The notes beneath the pieces are model-generated. The model worked only from the letters and a program-made list of their open reading frames with translations, searched no databases and was not told where the DNA came from. Positions 46,455 through 57,818 of a stretch of 64,000 nt of DNA are shown piece by piece. The stretch comes from Comamonas odontotermitis (GTDB taxonomy: Bacteria; Pseudomonadota; Gammaproteobacteria; Burkholderiales; Burkholderiaceae_C): the NCBI RefSeq assembly GCF_014207855.1, contig NZ_JACHKZ010000017.1, positions 23,979-87,978 of the forward strand, read 5' to 3'. The position numbers and the translations under genes are program-made. Each line of letters begins with the position of its first letter. Within the stretch, counting starts at the first letter, position 1.

Positions 46455-46926
46455 TACTGCCTTTTCAGTACGTTTTTTCTTCTTGCGCCATTGCCCTGCC
46501 GGGCAGGTTCCAACAGGCCATCTGGACCGCCATTCCCACACATTGGGTATGCCCACGCTTTTCCGCCGGATGTCCGCTTTCCGACAGCATTGATTGCATA
46601 GTGCAACTACAATTTCATACGGGTCTTGATGGTGCTTCATGCGTTTTTGGCATGGTCGCCGCTGCTGCGTGGCTCGTCTCTTGTGGATTTGCCGGTATTT
46701 GTTGCTTGCACGCCTGGGTTGCTTTGATTCGTTTCCCGTTTCCATGATGTCGTTGCCTGCCTTGAGGCTGAACGCGGGCCGTGCCACAACGGGGCCGCAT
46801 TCCCAAGGATCTGGCGTACCTGTGTGGATCGGAAAGCACAAAGCCACGCGCAGAACCAAGCCCCTTTTCGTGAACTGCAACGGCTGCGCTCGCGCCGACT
46901 GCGACTTGTGTTTTTAGGACTTCTGC
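46455..46926. other. Intergenic region upstream of the MHS transporter
   Basis: 470 bp. A 92-codon plus-strand frame at 46639-46917 reads Cys/Arg-rich sequence with no family features. A small inverted repeat TTGCATAGTGCAA lies near 46594-46606. It presumably carries the promoter of the transporter; no RNA gene was recognised. Confidence 0.4.
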
Positions 46927-48231
46927 GTGCAATCTACTGCTGTATCCAAGAGAAATATTCTGGCCGCTGTCATTGGCAATGCGCTGGAATGGTATGACTT
47001 TCTCGTCTTCGCCTTCATGACGCCCATCGTGGCCAAGCTGTTCTTCCCGAGCAACCCCAACGACCCGAGCGACGACCTCAACAAGATTTTGATGACCACG
47101 GCGGTGTTCGGCGTAGGTTTCTTCATGCGCCCAGTTGGTGGCATTCTGTTGGGCCTGTACGGCGACCGCAAGGGGCGCAAGGCAGCCATGGTCATGGTGA
47201 CTGCCATCATGGCAGTGGCCATCGCACTGATTACCTTTGCGCCCACCTACCAGGGTGTCGGGATCTGGGCGCCTATCTTCATCGTACTGGCGCGCCTGCT
47301 GCAGGGCTTTGCGGCAGGGGGTGAGTTCGGCACCTCGACGGCGTTGCTGATCGAGCTGGCGCCCAAGGGCAAGCGTGGCTTCTATGGCTCCTGGCAGATG
47401 ACGGGGCAGATGGCTGCCTTGCTGATCGGCGCCGCCGTGGGCACGCTGATCACCGATGTCTTTACCCAGGAGCAGCTGATGGGCTGGGCCTGGCGCATTC
47501 CGTTTGCAGTCGGCCTGCTGATCGTGCCGGTGGCGATCTACATCCGCCGCCATGTGGAGGAGCCTGAAACCTTTGTGAAGCTGCAGGCCGCGCAAAAGGC
47601 TGGCACTGTCAGACAGGTGGGGGTGCTGGAGATGCTGCGCACCCACGTACGCGAAACCCTGGTGGGCATGGGCCTGGTGGTGACTGCCACGGTATCGATC
47701 TACATCACCTTCACCTATCTGGTGACGTATTCCACCGTCACCCTCAAGTTGCCCTTGCATGACACCTTCATGGTGCAGATGGCGGGGGCTGCGATGATGG
47801 TGGTGCTGATGCCGTTCATGGGCGCTTGGTCAGACCGCATCGGCCGCAGGCCGCTGATGATTGGCTCTCTCCTGGGCTACCTGCTGGTGCTGTATCCCTT
47901 GTACGCGTGGCTGACTGATGGTCCGACGATTGCCAAGCTGATGACCGTTCAGATCGTGGTGTGCGTCTTTGTCTCGGTGTTCTTTGGCGTCTTCAGCACC
48001 GTGATGGCCGAATTGTTTCCGGCGCATGTGCGCTCAGTCGGCATGTCCATGGCCTACAACATCGCAGTCATGGTGTTTGGCGGGTTTGCTCAGTTCATCG
48101 TCACCTGGCTGATCAAGACCACGGGCTCGACCATGTCGCCCGCCTTCTACGTGATGTTCGGCGTAACGCTGGGCTTCATTGCCTCGTTCTTCATCCGCGA
48201 ACGCGCGCACGAGGAGCATCTGGACGCTTGA
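46927..48231 (+). CDS. MHS-family MFS symporter, 434 aa
   Basis: Metabolite:H+ symporter of the ProP/KgtP/ShiA/CitA group. The diagnostic GNALEWYDFLVFAFM is at residues 17-31, GDRKGRKAAM (motif A) after TM2, RLLQGFAAGGEFGTS in TM4 and a second motif A DRIGRRPLMIG in the C-terminal half. Starts with GTG at 46927, 8 bases after AGGA. Substrate (organic acid, osmolyte or aromatic acid) cannot be told. Followed by a strong bidirectional terminator. Confidence 0.9.
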   Translation: MQSTAVSKRNILAAVIGNALEWYDFLVFAFMTPIVAKLFFPSNPNDPSDDLNKILMTTAVFGVGFFMRPVGGILLGLYGDRKGRKAAMVMVTAIMAVAIALITFAPTYQGVGIWAPIFIVLARLLQGFAAGGEFGTSTALLIELAPKGKRGFYGSWQMTGQMAALLIGAAVGTLITDVFTQEQLMGWAWRIPFAVGLLIVPVAIYIRRHVEEPETFVKLQAAQKAGTVRQVGVLEMLRTHVRETLVGMGLVVTATVSIYITFTYLVTYSTVTLKLPLHDTFMVQMAGAAMMVVLMPFMGAWSDRIGRRPLMIGSLLGYLLVLYPLYAWLTDGPTIAKLMTVQIVVCVFVSVFFGVFSTVMAELFPAHVRSVGMSMAYNIAVMVFGGFAQFIVTWLIKTTGSTMSPAFYVMFGVTLGFIASFFIRERAHEEHLDA

Positions 48232-48280
48232 AGGTATTGAGAAAGCAAAGGGCCAGAACTGCAGAGGTGTTGGCACCGAT

Positions 48281-48318
48281 GAAAAACCCGGCTGCGCTGG
48301 CTGCGAGCCGGGTTTTTC
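48281..48318. terminator. Bidirectional terminator
   Basis: 13-bp stem GAAAAACCCGGCT / AGCCGGGTTTTTC between the convergent MHS symporter and EAL-HDOD genes. Confidence 0.88.
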
Positions 48319-48398
48319 ATGGGGGTGGCAGGCCAGAATGGGTGTGACGCGTTGGATGGGCGCGCGCGAACCACATTGAATCGACCGGACTGGCCCGG

Positions 48399-49562
48399 CT
48401 AGTGAGGGGCGGTATAGGTCTGCAGCAAATCCTGCCATTGCGATTCCAGTGCCAGTACCGGAGCGGCAAGTGGGGGAGGCAGCAGCTGGTCGACCGATTG
48501 TTGCACGCACAGGCCCAGCTGTTTGCCGATCAGCAGGGAATGGGCAATCAGCACCAGGCTGTCCTGCGGCACATCGGGCCACACGATGGAGGCTGCGGCG
48601 ATCAGGGCCATGGCGTGCTCCTGGTACAGCGCCTTGCAATCGGCGGGGCGTTGTACGCCGTCTTGCGCCACCGCATCCAGCATGCCTGCCCAGGCCTGCA
48701 ACTGTTCGAGCCGCAAACTGGCGAGCAACTGGGTGAGCGAGGTGTAGATATGCCGCTTGGACAATTCCTGTGATTGCGCCATGCGCAGCAGGTTGAAAAG
48801 CAGCGTGGGCTCGGCTTGCAAAAAAGCGGTGAGGGCCTCTGGCTCGGGGCTGGTCTTCAGTTGGGCCCTGAGGGCGCGAACTTCCTTGAACGTAGGCAGC
48901 ACCACCCGCGCAGGCACTGGCTCAGGACGCCGCACGGCGTAGCCCTGCAGCAGATCCACCTGGTTTTCCTGCGCCAGTTGCAGTTGGGCGGCCGATTCGA
49001 TCTTGTCGGCAATCAGGGTGACGCCGGGAATGCGCCTGCCCCAACGGATCATCAGCACGGCGCGCTCGGCAGCCAGCACGGAAAAATCGATTTTCAGGTA
49101 ATTGACCAGGTCATGCCAGGGCGCATACGCAGAGTCGAGCACCGAATGGTTGAAGGCCAGCGCAAACCCTTTGTCGCGCAGCGCTGCAAGGGCGGGGCGG
49201 CGGCCTTCCACTTCGCTGGAGGCTGCGTGGCCCAACGAAGGGATCTCCAGCACGATCTTGCCTGGCGGCAGCAGATCGAGATGCGGGCTGCGCAGGCTCT
49301 CATAGGTGGTATTGAGAAACAGCAGACCCTCATCCAGCAACGCGGCAGGCTTGAGGTGCGAGAGCACCGAATGGGCCAGTGACAGGTCTGAATCGATGGT
49401 GTGGGTGGATGCAGTGCGGGAACGGTTGAATATCTCATGCCCCACTTGCTTGCCATGGGCATCGCGGATGGATTGCCAGGCAATAGGAGGGGCTGGGGAG
49501 GTGAAATCCATGGCGGCTACCGCTGGATTGGATGCTGGGGATGGCGCGCTCGTGTGTTGCAT
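48399..49562 (-). CDS. Degenerate EAL plus HDOD domain signalling protein (YuxH type), 387 aa
   Basis: Two-domain protein: an EAL-like domain (about 30-205) and an HDOD domain (about 205-385), the YuxH/CdgJ architecture. The EAL signature is altered to GHEIFNRS; LFLNTTYES, VLEIPS and LKIDFS keep the scaffold, but the DDFG loop is replaced by FNHSVLDSAY. Missing metal-binding Asp residues make c-di-GMP hydrolysis unlikely; it may bind c-di-GMP or act by protein contact. HDOD contains TSLTQLLASLRLEQLQAWAGML and later conserved helices. No membrane segment. Confidence 0.8.
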   Translation of the reverse strand: MQHTSAPSPASNPAVAAMDFTSPAPPIAWQSIRDAHGKQVGHEIFNRSRTASTHTIDSDLSLAHSVLSHLKPAALLDEGLLFLNTTYESLRSPHLDLLPPGKIVLEIPSLGHAASSEVEGRRPALAALRDKGFALAFNHSVLDSAYAPWHDLVNYLKIDFSVLAAERAVLMIRWGRRIPGVTLIADKIESAAQLQLAQENQVDLLQGYAVRRPEPVPARVVLPTFKEVRALRAQLKTSPEPEALTAFLQAEPTLLFNLLRMAQSQELSKRHIYTSLTQLLASLRLEQLQAWAGMLDAVAQDGVQRPADCKALYQEHAMALIAAASIVWPDVPQDSLVLIAHSLLIGKQLGLCVQQSVDQLLPPPLAAPVLALESQWQDLLQTYTAPH

Positions 49563-49755
49563 GTACAGCTGAACTGCCGTCTGCGCGAGCTGCCTTGGGG
49601 ATCGGGCAGCGCAGGCGGTATCTGCAATTCGTTATGTCTCGGGTTGGAAGTATTTTCTTCCATATTGTGCGCAAGCACTGACACAGGTTGAATGAGAAGC
49701 ACAGGTTTTTGTAGCAAGTTGCGCGTTCTGCGACCAAGAGCGAGGGGTGGTTTTG

Positions 49756-50562
49756 TTACAACTGCGCTTCCAGCCAGGCCAGCTCTGCAGGGCTGAACCC
49801 TGCCTGGCTGCGCGCTGCAAGATTGATGGGTGGTTTGGGCCGTGGAGCCTCGTAAAGCGCGACCAGCTCACCGTAATACGTCTCCGGGTCGATCCCCTGG
49901 GCCGCACATACATGCCGGTACCAATGGTTGCCGATGGCGACATGGCCAACTTCCTCGCGCAGGATGATGTCCAGAATGGCCACCGCTTCCAGGGCATCGG
50001 GAGCGCCAGTTTGTTGCAATTTGGACTGGATTTGCGGTGTTGCATCCAAGCCACGGGCTTCCAGTGTGCGGGGCACCAGGGCCATGCGGGCGACGATATC
50101 GCCAGCGGTTTTCTCGCACATGGTCCACAAGCCCTGGTGCGCCGGAAAGTCGCCATAGTCGGCGCCCCATTTCTGCAGATGGGCGCGCAGCAGGCGAAAG
50201 TGCTTGGCTTCTTCTGCCGCCACCTGCAGCCAGTCCAGGTAGTACTGGCGCGGCATACCGGCAAAACGCCAGATGGCATCGAGTGCCAGGTTGATGGCAT
50301 TGAACTCGATATGTGCAATCGCATGAAGAAGAATGGCGCGTCCCTCAGGGGTTGCCGGCGAGCGGCGCGCAACTGCCGTGTGGGGCTTGAGTTCGGGCCT
50401 GGCGGGATGGCCGGGCAAATCTGTCGCAGCCGGGGCTTCCAGCTGCGCATCGATTGCTATGGATAGTGAAGCGCTTTGCGCTTGCAGGGCAAGCGCCAGT
50501 GCAGATTTTTCTTCGGGATCGCTCATGCACAGGGCATGCAGGGCACTTTGACGTAATTCCAT
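49756..50562 (-). CDS. DUF455 ferritin-like protein, 268 aa
   Basis: Predicted four-helix di-iron protein of the DUF455 family. Carboxylate/His pairs in the expected spacing are seen: HAIAHIEFNAINLALDA (about 78-94), AAEEAKHFRLLRAHL (about 118-132), and LREEVGHVAIGNHWY (about 205-219), which resemble the EExxH motifs of ferritin-like oxidases and MiaE. Length normal. The first 60 residues are less conserved. Divergent from the gamma-carbonic anhydrase gene with 85 bp between starts. Substrate unknown. Confidence 0.85.
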   Translation of the reverse strand: MELRQSALHALCMSDPEEKSALALALQAQSASLSIAIDAQLEAPAATDLPGHPARPELKPHTAVARRSPATPEGRAILLHAIAHIEFNAINLALDAIWRFAGMPRQYYLDWLQVAAEEAKHFRLLRAHLQKWGADYGDFPAHQGLWTMCEKTAGDIVARMALVPRTLEARGLDATPQIQSKLQQTGAPDALEAVAILDIILREEVGHVAIGNHWYRHVCAAQGIDPETYYGELVALYEAPRPKPPINLAARSQAGFSPAELAWLEAQL

Positions 50563-50647
50563 CCCTACAATTATGGATCAGCCCCACTGGTGCGGCGCCT
50601 GGGCAGCTGCGGGCAGAGGGCCTCAACGCAAAAAAGCAGGAGACACG

Positions 50648-51175
50648 ATGGCGAAGTATGAATTGGATGGTGTGCAGCCCGAGGTGGATGCTGCAGCCTG
50701 GGTGGCCGACAGCGCGCAAGTCATGGGCCGGGTGCATCTGGCTGCGGGTAGCAGCGTATGGTTTGGCGCCATTCTGCGCGGCGACAACGATCCGATCCGG
50801 GTGGGAGAGGGCTCCAATATTCAGGATGGCAGCGTGCTGCATACCGACAAGGGCAAGCCGCTGGATATTGGCTCCCATGTCACCATCGGCCACAACGTCA
50901 TCCTGCATGGCTGCACGATCGGCGACGAGTCGTTGATCGGGATGGGGGCCATCGTGCTCAATGGCGCAAAGATTGGCAAGCGCTGCCTGGTGGGCGCGGG
51001 GGCCTTGGTCACCGAGAACAAGGAGTTTCCCGATGGCAGCCTGATTGTTGGCAACCCGGCCAAAGTGGTGCGCCCATTGACCGAGGAGCAGATGGAAGGC
51101 TTGAAGCGCAGCGCACAGGGGTATATGGCCAATGCCAGACGCTTTGCGGCGGGTCTGCGAAAATTACCGGATTAA
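50648..51175 (+). CDS. Gamma-carbonic anhydrase family protein (YrdA-like), 175 aa
   Basis: Left-handed beta-helix hexapeptide protein. The three metal His are His65 (VLHTDK), His82 (IGHNVI) and His87 (LHGC), in the arrangement used by Cam/YrdA-type enzymes; the helix repeat spans about 12-150. Whether the enzyme has real carbonic anhydrase activity is uncertain for this subgroup. ATG at 50648 is preceded by CAGGAGAC. It is followed after 113 bp by hslO on the same strand. Confidence 0.9.
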   Translation: MAKYELDGVQPEVDAAAWVADSAQVMGRVHLAAGSSVWFGAILRGDNDPIRVGEGSNIQDGSVLHTDKGKPLDIGSHVTIGHNVILHGCTIGDESLIGMGAIVLNGAKIGKRCLVGAGALVTENKEFPDGSLIVGNPAKVVRPLTEEQMEGLKRSAQGYMANARRFAAGLRKLPD

Positions 51176-51288
51176 GAACGTGTTTGCGATCTCCGCGTCA
51201 CGCGGCTGCACAGAGGTCGCAAGCATGTTCCAAACCATCGCCCGGGCACCGCAGGATGCACGCGGCGAACCAAGGATGGGAATCACGA

Positions 51289-52278
51289 GTGTCTGAACTG
51301 CATAAATTTTTGTTTGATGGCCTGCCGGTGCGTGGCGCAGTCGTGCGCCTGACCGAGGCCTGGCAAGAAATCCTGAAGCGCCGCGCGGCCAACACGACAT
51401 CCGGTGCCTACCCGCTGCCGGTGCAAGAGCTGCTGGGCGAGATGACCGCTGCCGGTGTGCTGATGCAGTCCAACATCAAGTTCAACGGCGCGCTGGTGTT
51501 TCAAATTTCCGGAGACGGCCCCGTCAAGCTGGCGGTCGCTGAGGTGCAGTCCAACCTGAGCGTGCGCTCCACCGTGACCATCAGCGGCGAAGTGCCCACC
51601 GACGCCACCCTGACCGATATGGTCAACGTGCATGGCAAGGGCCGCTGCGCGATTACGCTCGACCCCAAGGAGAAGCTCCCTGGCCAGCAAGCCTACCAGG
51701 GTGTGGTGCCGCTGGTGAACCTGGATGGCGAACCGGTGGACAGCCTCGCTGCTATCCTGCAGCAATACATGCGCCAGTCCGAACAGCTCGATACCGTGCT
51801 GGTCCTTGCCGCGAACGAGCAGGTGGCGGCGGGCCTGATGGTGCAGCGCATGCCGATCAAGGGCGAAGCCAATCTGGCGGCCGGCAGCCTGAACACCGAA
51901 GACGACGACCAGATCGACCAGAATGAGGAATACAACCGCATCGCCCACCTGGCGGGCAGCCTGACGCGCGACGAGTTGCTGAACCTTGATGTGGAAACCA
52001 TTTTGCATCGCCTCTTCTGGGAAGAGAAGCTGCTGCGGTTTGTGCCGGAAGACGGCGAAGGCGGCCCGCACTTCGCCTGCACCTGCAGCCGTGAGCGTGT
52101 GGCCGGTATGCTGCGCAACCTGGGCCAGGAAGAGGTGGACAGCATTCTGGAGGAGCAGGGCCTGATCGAGGTGGGCTGCGAGTTTTGCGGTCAGCAGTAC
52201 CATTTTGATGCGGTAGATACTGCGCATCTGTTTACCGAGCCTGGCAACGACCCGCCCGCTTCCCATCGCATGCAATAA
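51289..52278 (+). CDS. hslO: Hsp33 redox-regulated chaperonin, 329 aa
   Basis: Cytoplasmic chaperone switched on by oxidation. The zinc redox switch Cys residues are all present at 264, 266, 297 and 300 (CTC and CEFC). N-terminal substrate-binding domain (KFLFDGLPVRGAVVRLTEAWQEIL, GGxSxTxxxxKFNGALVFQISG type). GTG at 51289 is used; the ATG at 51256 would add 11 residues. The terminator at 52317 follows. Confidence 0.95.
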   Translation: MSELHKFLFDGLPVRGAVVRLTEAWQEILKRRAANTTSGAYPLPVQELLGEMTAAGVLMQSNIKFNGALVFQISGDGPVKLAVAEVQSNLSVRSTVTISGEVPTDATLTDMVNVHGKGRCAITLDPKEKLPGQQAYQGVVPLVNLDGEPVDSLAAILQQYMRQSEQLDTVLVLAANEQVAAGLMVQRMPIKGEANLAAGSLNTEDDDQIDQNEEYNRIAHLAGSLTRDELLNLDVETILHRLFWEEKLLRFVPEDGEGGPHFACTCSRERVAGMLRNLGQEEVDSILEEQGLIEVGCEFCGQQYHFDAVDTAHLFTEPGNDPPASHRMQ

Positions 52279-52316
52279 GGTCTGTCAATGCGGTAAGGAC
52301 TGCGGCAGCCCAAAGG

Positions 52317-52341
52317 AAAACCACGCAATGCGTGGTTTTTT
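52317..52341 (+). terminator. hslO terminator
   Basis: Stem AAAACCACGC / GCGTGGTTTT, loop AAT, T6 tail. Confidence 0.85.
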
Positions 52342-52369
52342 ATTGAGCCCATGACGGTCTGAGAGCTGA

Positions 52370-52888
52370 TTACGGATTTGCCGAGGCGCTCAGTCCTTTG
52401 AAAAGGCGGAATTCGCATTCCGGATCGCTGCATTTTTCACAGCTCCAGTTCCATCGCGCCAGGCTGCCGTGCTCCCGCAATGCGCTGCGCCGCGCCTGCA
52501 GCGCAGGGGCGTCGGGAAACCAATTGCACAAGGCAGTGAGTGCGTCATCCAGCAGGCGCGCGCCCTGGCTGAACAGCACCTGGAACGGCTGGCGCTGGTT
52601 GAGCAGCGCAGCGCGCAGCTGCATCAAGGTGTCGTGTGCGGGCTGCCCTTGGGCGTTGCTAGCGTCCAGTGGTGGCGCGAGCAGCAGCAACGCATCGGTG
52701 GTGTCCAGCAAGCGGGTATTGAATGGCTCTGCGGTGCTGGGGATGAATCGAAAACCGTTCTCAGCGCCCAGCGCATGTTGCAGGCTGGCTGCCAATGCGT
52801 CGGCGTCTTTCGCGGCACAAGCCACCACATGGACGCATGCCATGGAAGGTGGTGCCGGTGCGACGGGGTTGGCAGGGGATGCGAGCAT
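52370..52888 (-). CDS. Hypothetical protein with C-terminal Cys cluster, 172 aa
   Basis: No domain recognised. Residues 15-60 read MACVHVVACAAKDADALAASLQHALG, resembling a small alpha/beta sensor-like start, followed by an FIPSTAEPFNTRLLDTTDALLLLAPPLD segment. The C-terminus has WNWSCEKCSDPECEFRLFKG, a CxxCxxxxC cluster that could bind metal, in an otherwise Cys-poor protein. Convergent with hslO, upstream of nothing obvious; a terminator (ftsB) lies just beyond its start. Start uncertain (52888 or 52843). Confidence 0.6.
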   Translation of the reverse strand: MLASPANPVAPAPPSMACVHVVACAAKDADALAASLQHALGAENGFRFIPSTAEPFNTRLLDTTDALLLLAPPLDASNAQGQPAHDTLMQLRAALLNQRQPFQVLFSQGARLLDDALTALCNWFPDAPALQARRSALREHGSLARWNWSCEKCSDPECEFRLFKGLSASANP

Positions 52889-52927
52889 AGGACGCGATGA
52901 TAAGGCGCGATGATACGGTGAAAAAGA

Positions 52928-52951
52928 AAGCGCCTTCAGAAGAAGGCGCTT
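52928..52951 (-). terminator. ftsB terminator (end of the pyrG-ftsB block)
   Basis: 10-bp stem AAGCGCCTTC / GAAGGCGCTT and TTTCTTTTT on the minus strand. Confidence 0.85.
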
Positions 52952-53022
52952 CATGGGAGCGTACCAGTTGCCGACTGCAGTCCGAGCCGGTGTCTGCTTC
53001 GATCCTGCTTGGGTCTCAACTC

Positions 53023-53301
53023 CTATTTGCGCGTGTACTGCACAAATACTTCGTTGGGCTTGACCATTCCCAATTCATTGCGGGCCTTGGCCTCCACCAT
53101 GTCCATGCCCTGCTTGAGATCGTTCACCTCGGTCTCCAGGCGCACATTTTCGCGCTCGGCAGCCTCGTTCTCGGTCTTTTGCTTGGCGATCTGCTCTTTC
53201 ATGTCCTTGACATAAGGAATGCTTCCGCGGCCACTCCACAACTGAGCATGGATGCTGACCAGAATGGCCAGCAGCACAAAGGGAACAATGCGGGAGATCA
53301 T
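53023..53301 (-). CDS. ftsB: Cell division protein FtsB, 92 aa
   Basis: Bitopic septal protein acting with FtsQ and FtsL. One N-terminal membrane helix (ISRIVPFVLLAILVSIHAQLW) and a periplasmic coiled coil (KDMKEQIAKQKTENEAAERENVRLETEVNDLKQG), ending with the conserved ARNELGMVKPNEVFVQY that contacts FtsQ. ATG at 53301 is preferred to an upstream TTG at 53325. 41 bp after eno, as in most proteobacteria. Confidence 0.93.
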   Translation of the reverse strand: MISRIVPFVLLAILVSIHAQLWSGRGSIPYVKDMKEQIAKQKTENEAAERENVRLETEVNDLKQGMDMVEAKARNELGMVKPNEVFVQYTRK

Positions 53302-53342
53302 GAAGGCAGACCGATCAATAGGCAATGGCTAAAACCGCAAGC

Positions 53343-54713
<1,371 letters not shown>

Positions 54714-54733
54714 CTAAAAAACCTCCCAAACGG

Positions 54734-55024
54734 TTACACACCTTCGACCAGAACCATGCGCATGATAGCGGCACCTTCGCGCGCTGCGCGGGCCTTGGTG
54801 TATTCCGGGGAGTTATAAAACTTATGTGCGCTCTCGGCGTCCTTGAACTTGAGGATCACGGTGCGGCCTGGGTTCCAGTCGCCTTCGATCACTTCCACCT
54901 TGCCGCCGCGCACGCAGACTTCGGCGCCGTAGGCTTGCATGGCGATGGTGCTGTACTTGCGGTATTCCTCGTACTGCTCAGGGTTGGTGACGGTGACCGA
55001 CGCGATGATGTAGGCAGAGGCCAT
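54734..55024 (-). CDS. DUF1330 family protein, 96 aa
   Basis: Small ferredoxin-like alpha/beta barrel-type protein of the DUF1330 (ABM-related) family: MASAYIIASVTVTNPEQYEEYRKYSTIAMQAYGAEVCVRGGKVEV, then DWNPGRTVILKFKDAESAHKFYNSPEYTKARAARE. Function unknown. It is inserted between kdsA and eno, whereas in E. coli these genes are separate; 3 bp after kdsA stop, so translated with it. Confidence 0.88.
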   Translation of the reverse strand: MASAYIIASVTVTNPEQYEEYRKYSTIAMQAYGAEVCVRGGKVEVIEGDWNPGRTVILKFKDAESAHKFYNSPEYTKARAAREGAAIMRMVLVEGV

Positions 55025-55026
55025 GT

Positions 55027-55884
55027 TTATGCTCCAAAATTGTTTTCGAGGTAGCCACTCTTTTTGGTGACGCTGTCCAGTGCAACCAGGGTCTCCAGCA
55101 AGGCCTTCATGTGCTTGAGGGGCACGGCGTTGGGGCCGTCGGAGAGCGCGTTGCAGGGATCGGGGTGGGTTTCCATGAACACGCCAGCCACGCCCACGGC
55201 AATGGCTGCGCGGGCGAGAACGGGCACCATCTCGCGCATACCGCCGCTGCTGGTGCCATTGCCGCCGGGCAACTGCACGCTGTGCGTGGCGTCAAACACC
55301 ACAGGGGCATTCGTCTCGCGCATGATGGCCAGCGAGCGCATGTCGCTCACCAGGTTGTTGTAGCCAAAGCTGGCGCCGCGTTCGCAGGCCAGAAAGCTGT
55401 CTTCGGGCAGGCCCGCTTCCTTGGCGGCGGCGCGGGCCTTGTCGATGACGTTCTTCATATCGTGCGGAGCCAGGAACTGGCCCTTCTTGATATTGACCGG
55501 CTTGCCCGATTGGGCGCAGGCGCGGATGAAGTCCGTCTGGCGGCAGAGGAAAGCCGGGGTCTGCAGCACATCGACAATGCTGGCCACGTACGGCACTTCG
55601 GCCTCGGTGTGCACATCGGTGAGGATGGGGACGTTCAGCTCTTTCTTCACCTTGGCCAGAATCTCCAGGCCCTTTTCCATGCCCGGGCCGCGAAAGCTCG
55701 TGCCTGAAGAACGGTTGGCTTTGTCGAAGCTGCTCTTGAAGATGAAAGGAATGCCCAGCGACGCGGTGATTTCCTTGAGCTGGCCAGCCACATCCATCTG
55801 CAGCTGTTCGGATTCGACCACGCAGGGGCCGGCGATCAGGAAAAAGCGTTTGTCGAGGCCGATGTCAAATCCGCACAATTGCAT
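55027..55884 (-). CDS. kdsA: 3-deoxy-8-phosphooctulonate synthase, 285 aa
   Basis: Condenses PEP and arabinose-5-phosphate to make KDO-8-phosphate for LPS. TIM-barrel landmarks: [12 protein letters not shown] (about 16-27), [20 protein letters not shown] (about 52-71), DVHTEAEV and the C-terminal [20 protein letters not shown] at 55884 is preceded by GAGGAG. Located between pyrG and eno, the usual betaproteobacterial order. Confidence 0.96.
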   Translation of the reverse strand: MQLCGFDIGLDKRFFLIAGPCVVESEQLQMDVAGQLKEITASLGIPFIFKSSFDKANRSSGTSFRGPGMEKGLEILAKVKKELNVPILTDVHTEAEVPYVASIVDVLQTPAFLCRQTDFIRACAQSGKPVNIKKGQFLAPHDMKNVIDKARAAAKEAGLPEDSFLACERGASFGYNNLVSDMRSLAIMRETNAPVVFDATHSVQLPGGNGTSSGGMREMVPVLARAAIAVGVAGVFMETHPDPCNALSDGPNAVPLKHMKALLETLVALDSVTKKSGYLENNFGA

Positions 55885-55999
55885 GGAGGGCTCCTCAGCG
55901 ATAGGGGGTGGGGAGGCGCCATGAAAAACGGTATGCAACGGTGGGTGCTTTGTTTTTCATAGCGCCTGGCGCCTGCAGTGATTGCACTGGCGCCGGTTT

Positions 56000-57687
<1,688 letters not shown>

Positions 57688-57818
57688 AAGGCGCTTGCGG
57701 TGGCGGTGCGCAAGGCGCCTGCAATGGTCTGCAAAGTGCATGGGATTGGCCATGCATGCATGCGCCTATGCAGGGTGGGGCAGGCGCTGCGCCATGGGGC
57801 TCTGCTACATTGGCGGGC

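Noticed and set aside
46639..46917. 92-codon ORF upstream of the MHS symporter
   Set aside because: Cys/Arg-rich with no family features; runs up to the symporter ribosome binding site and is probably leader DNA.
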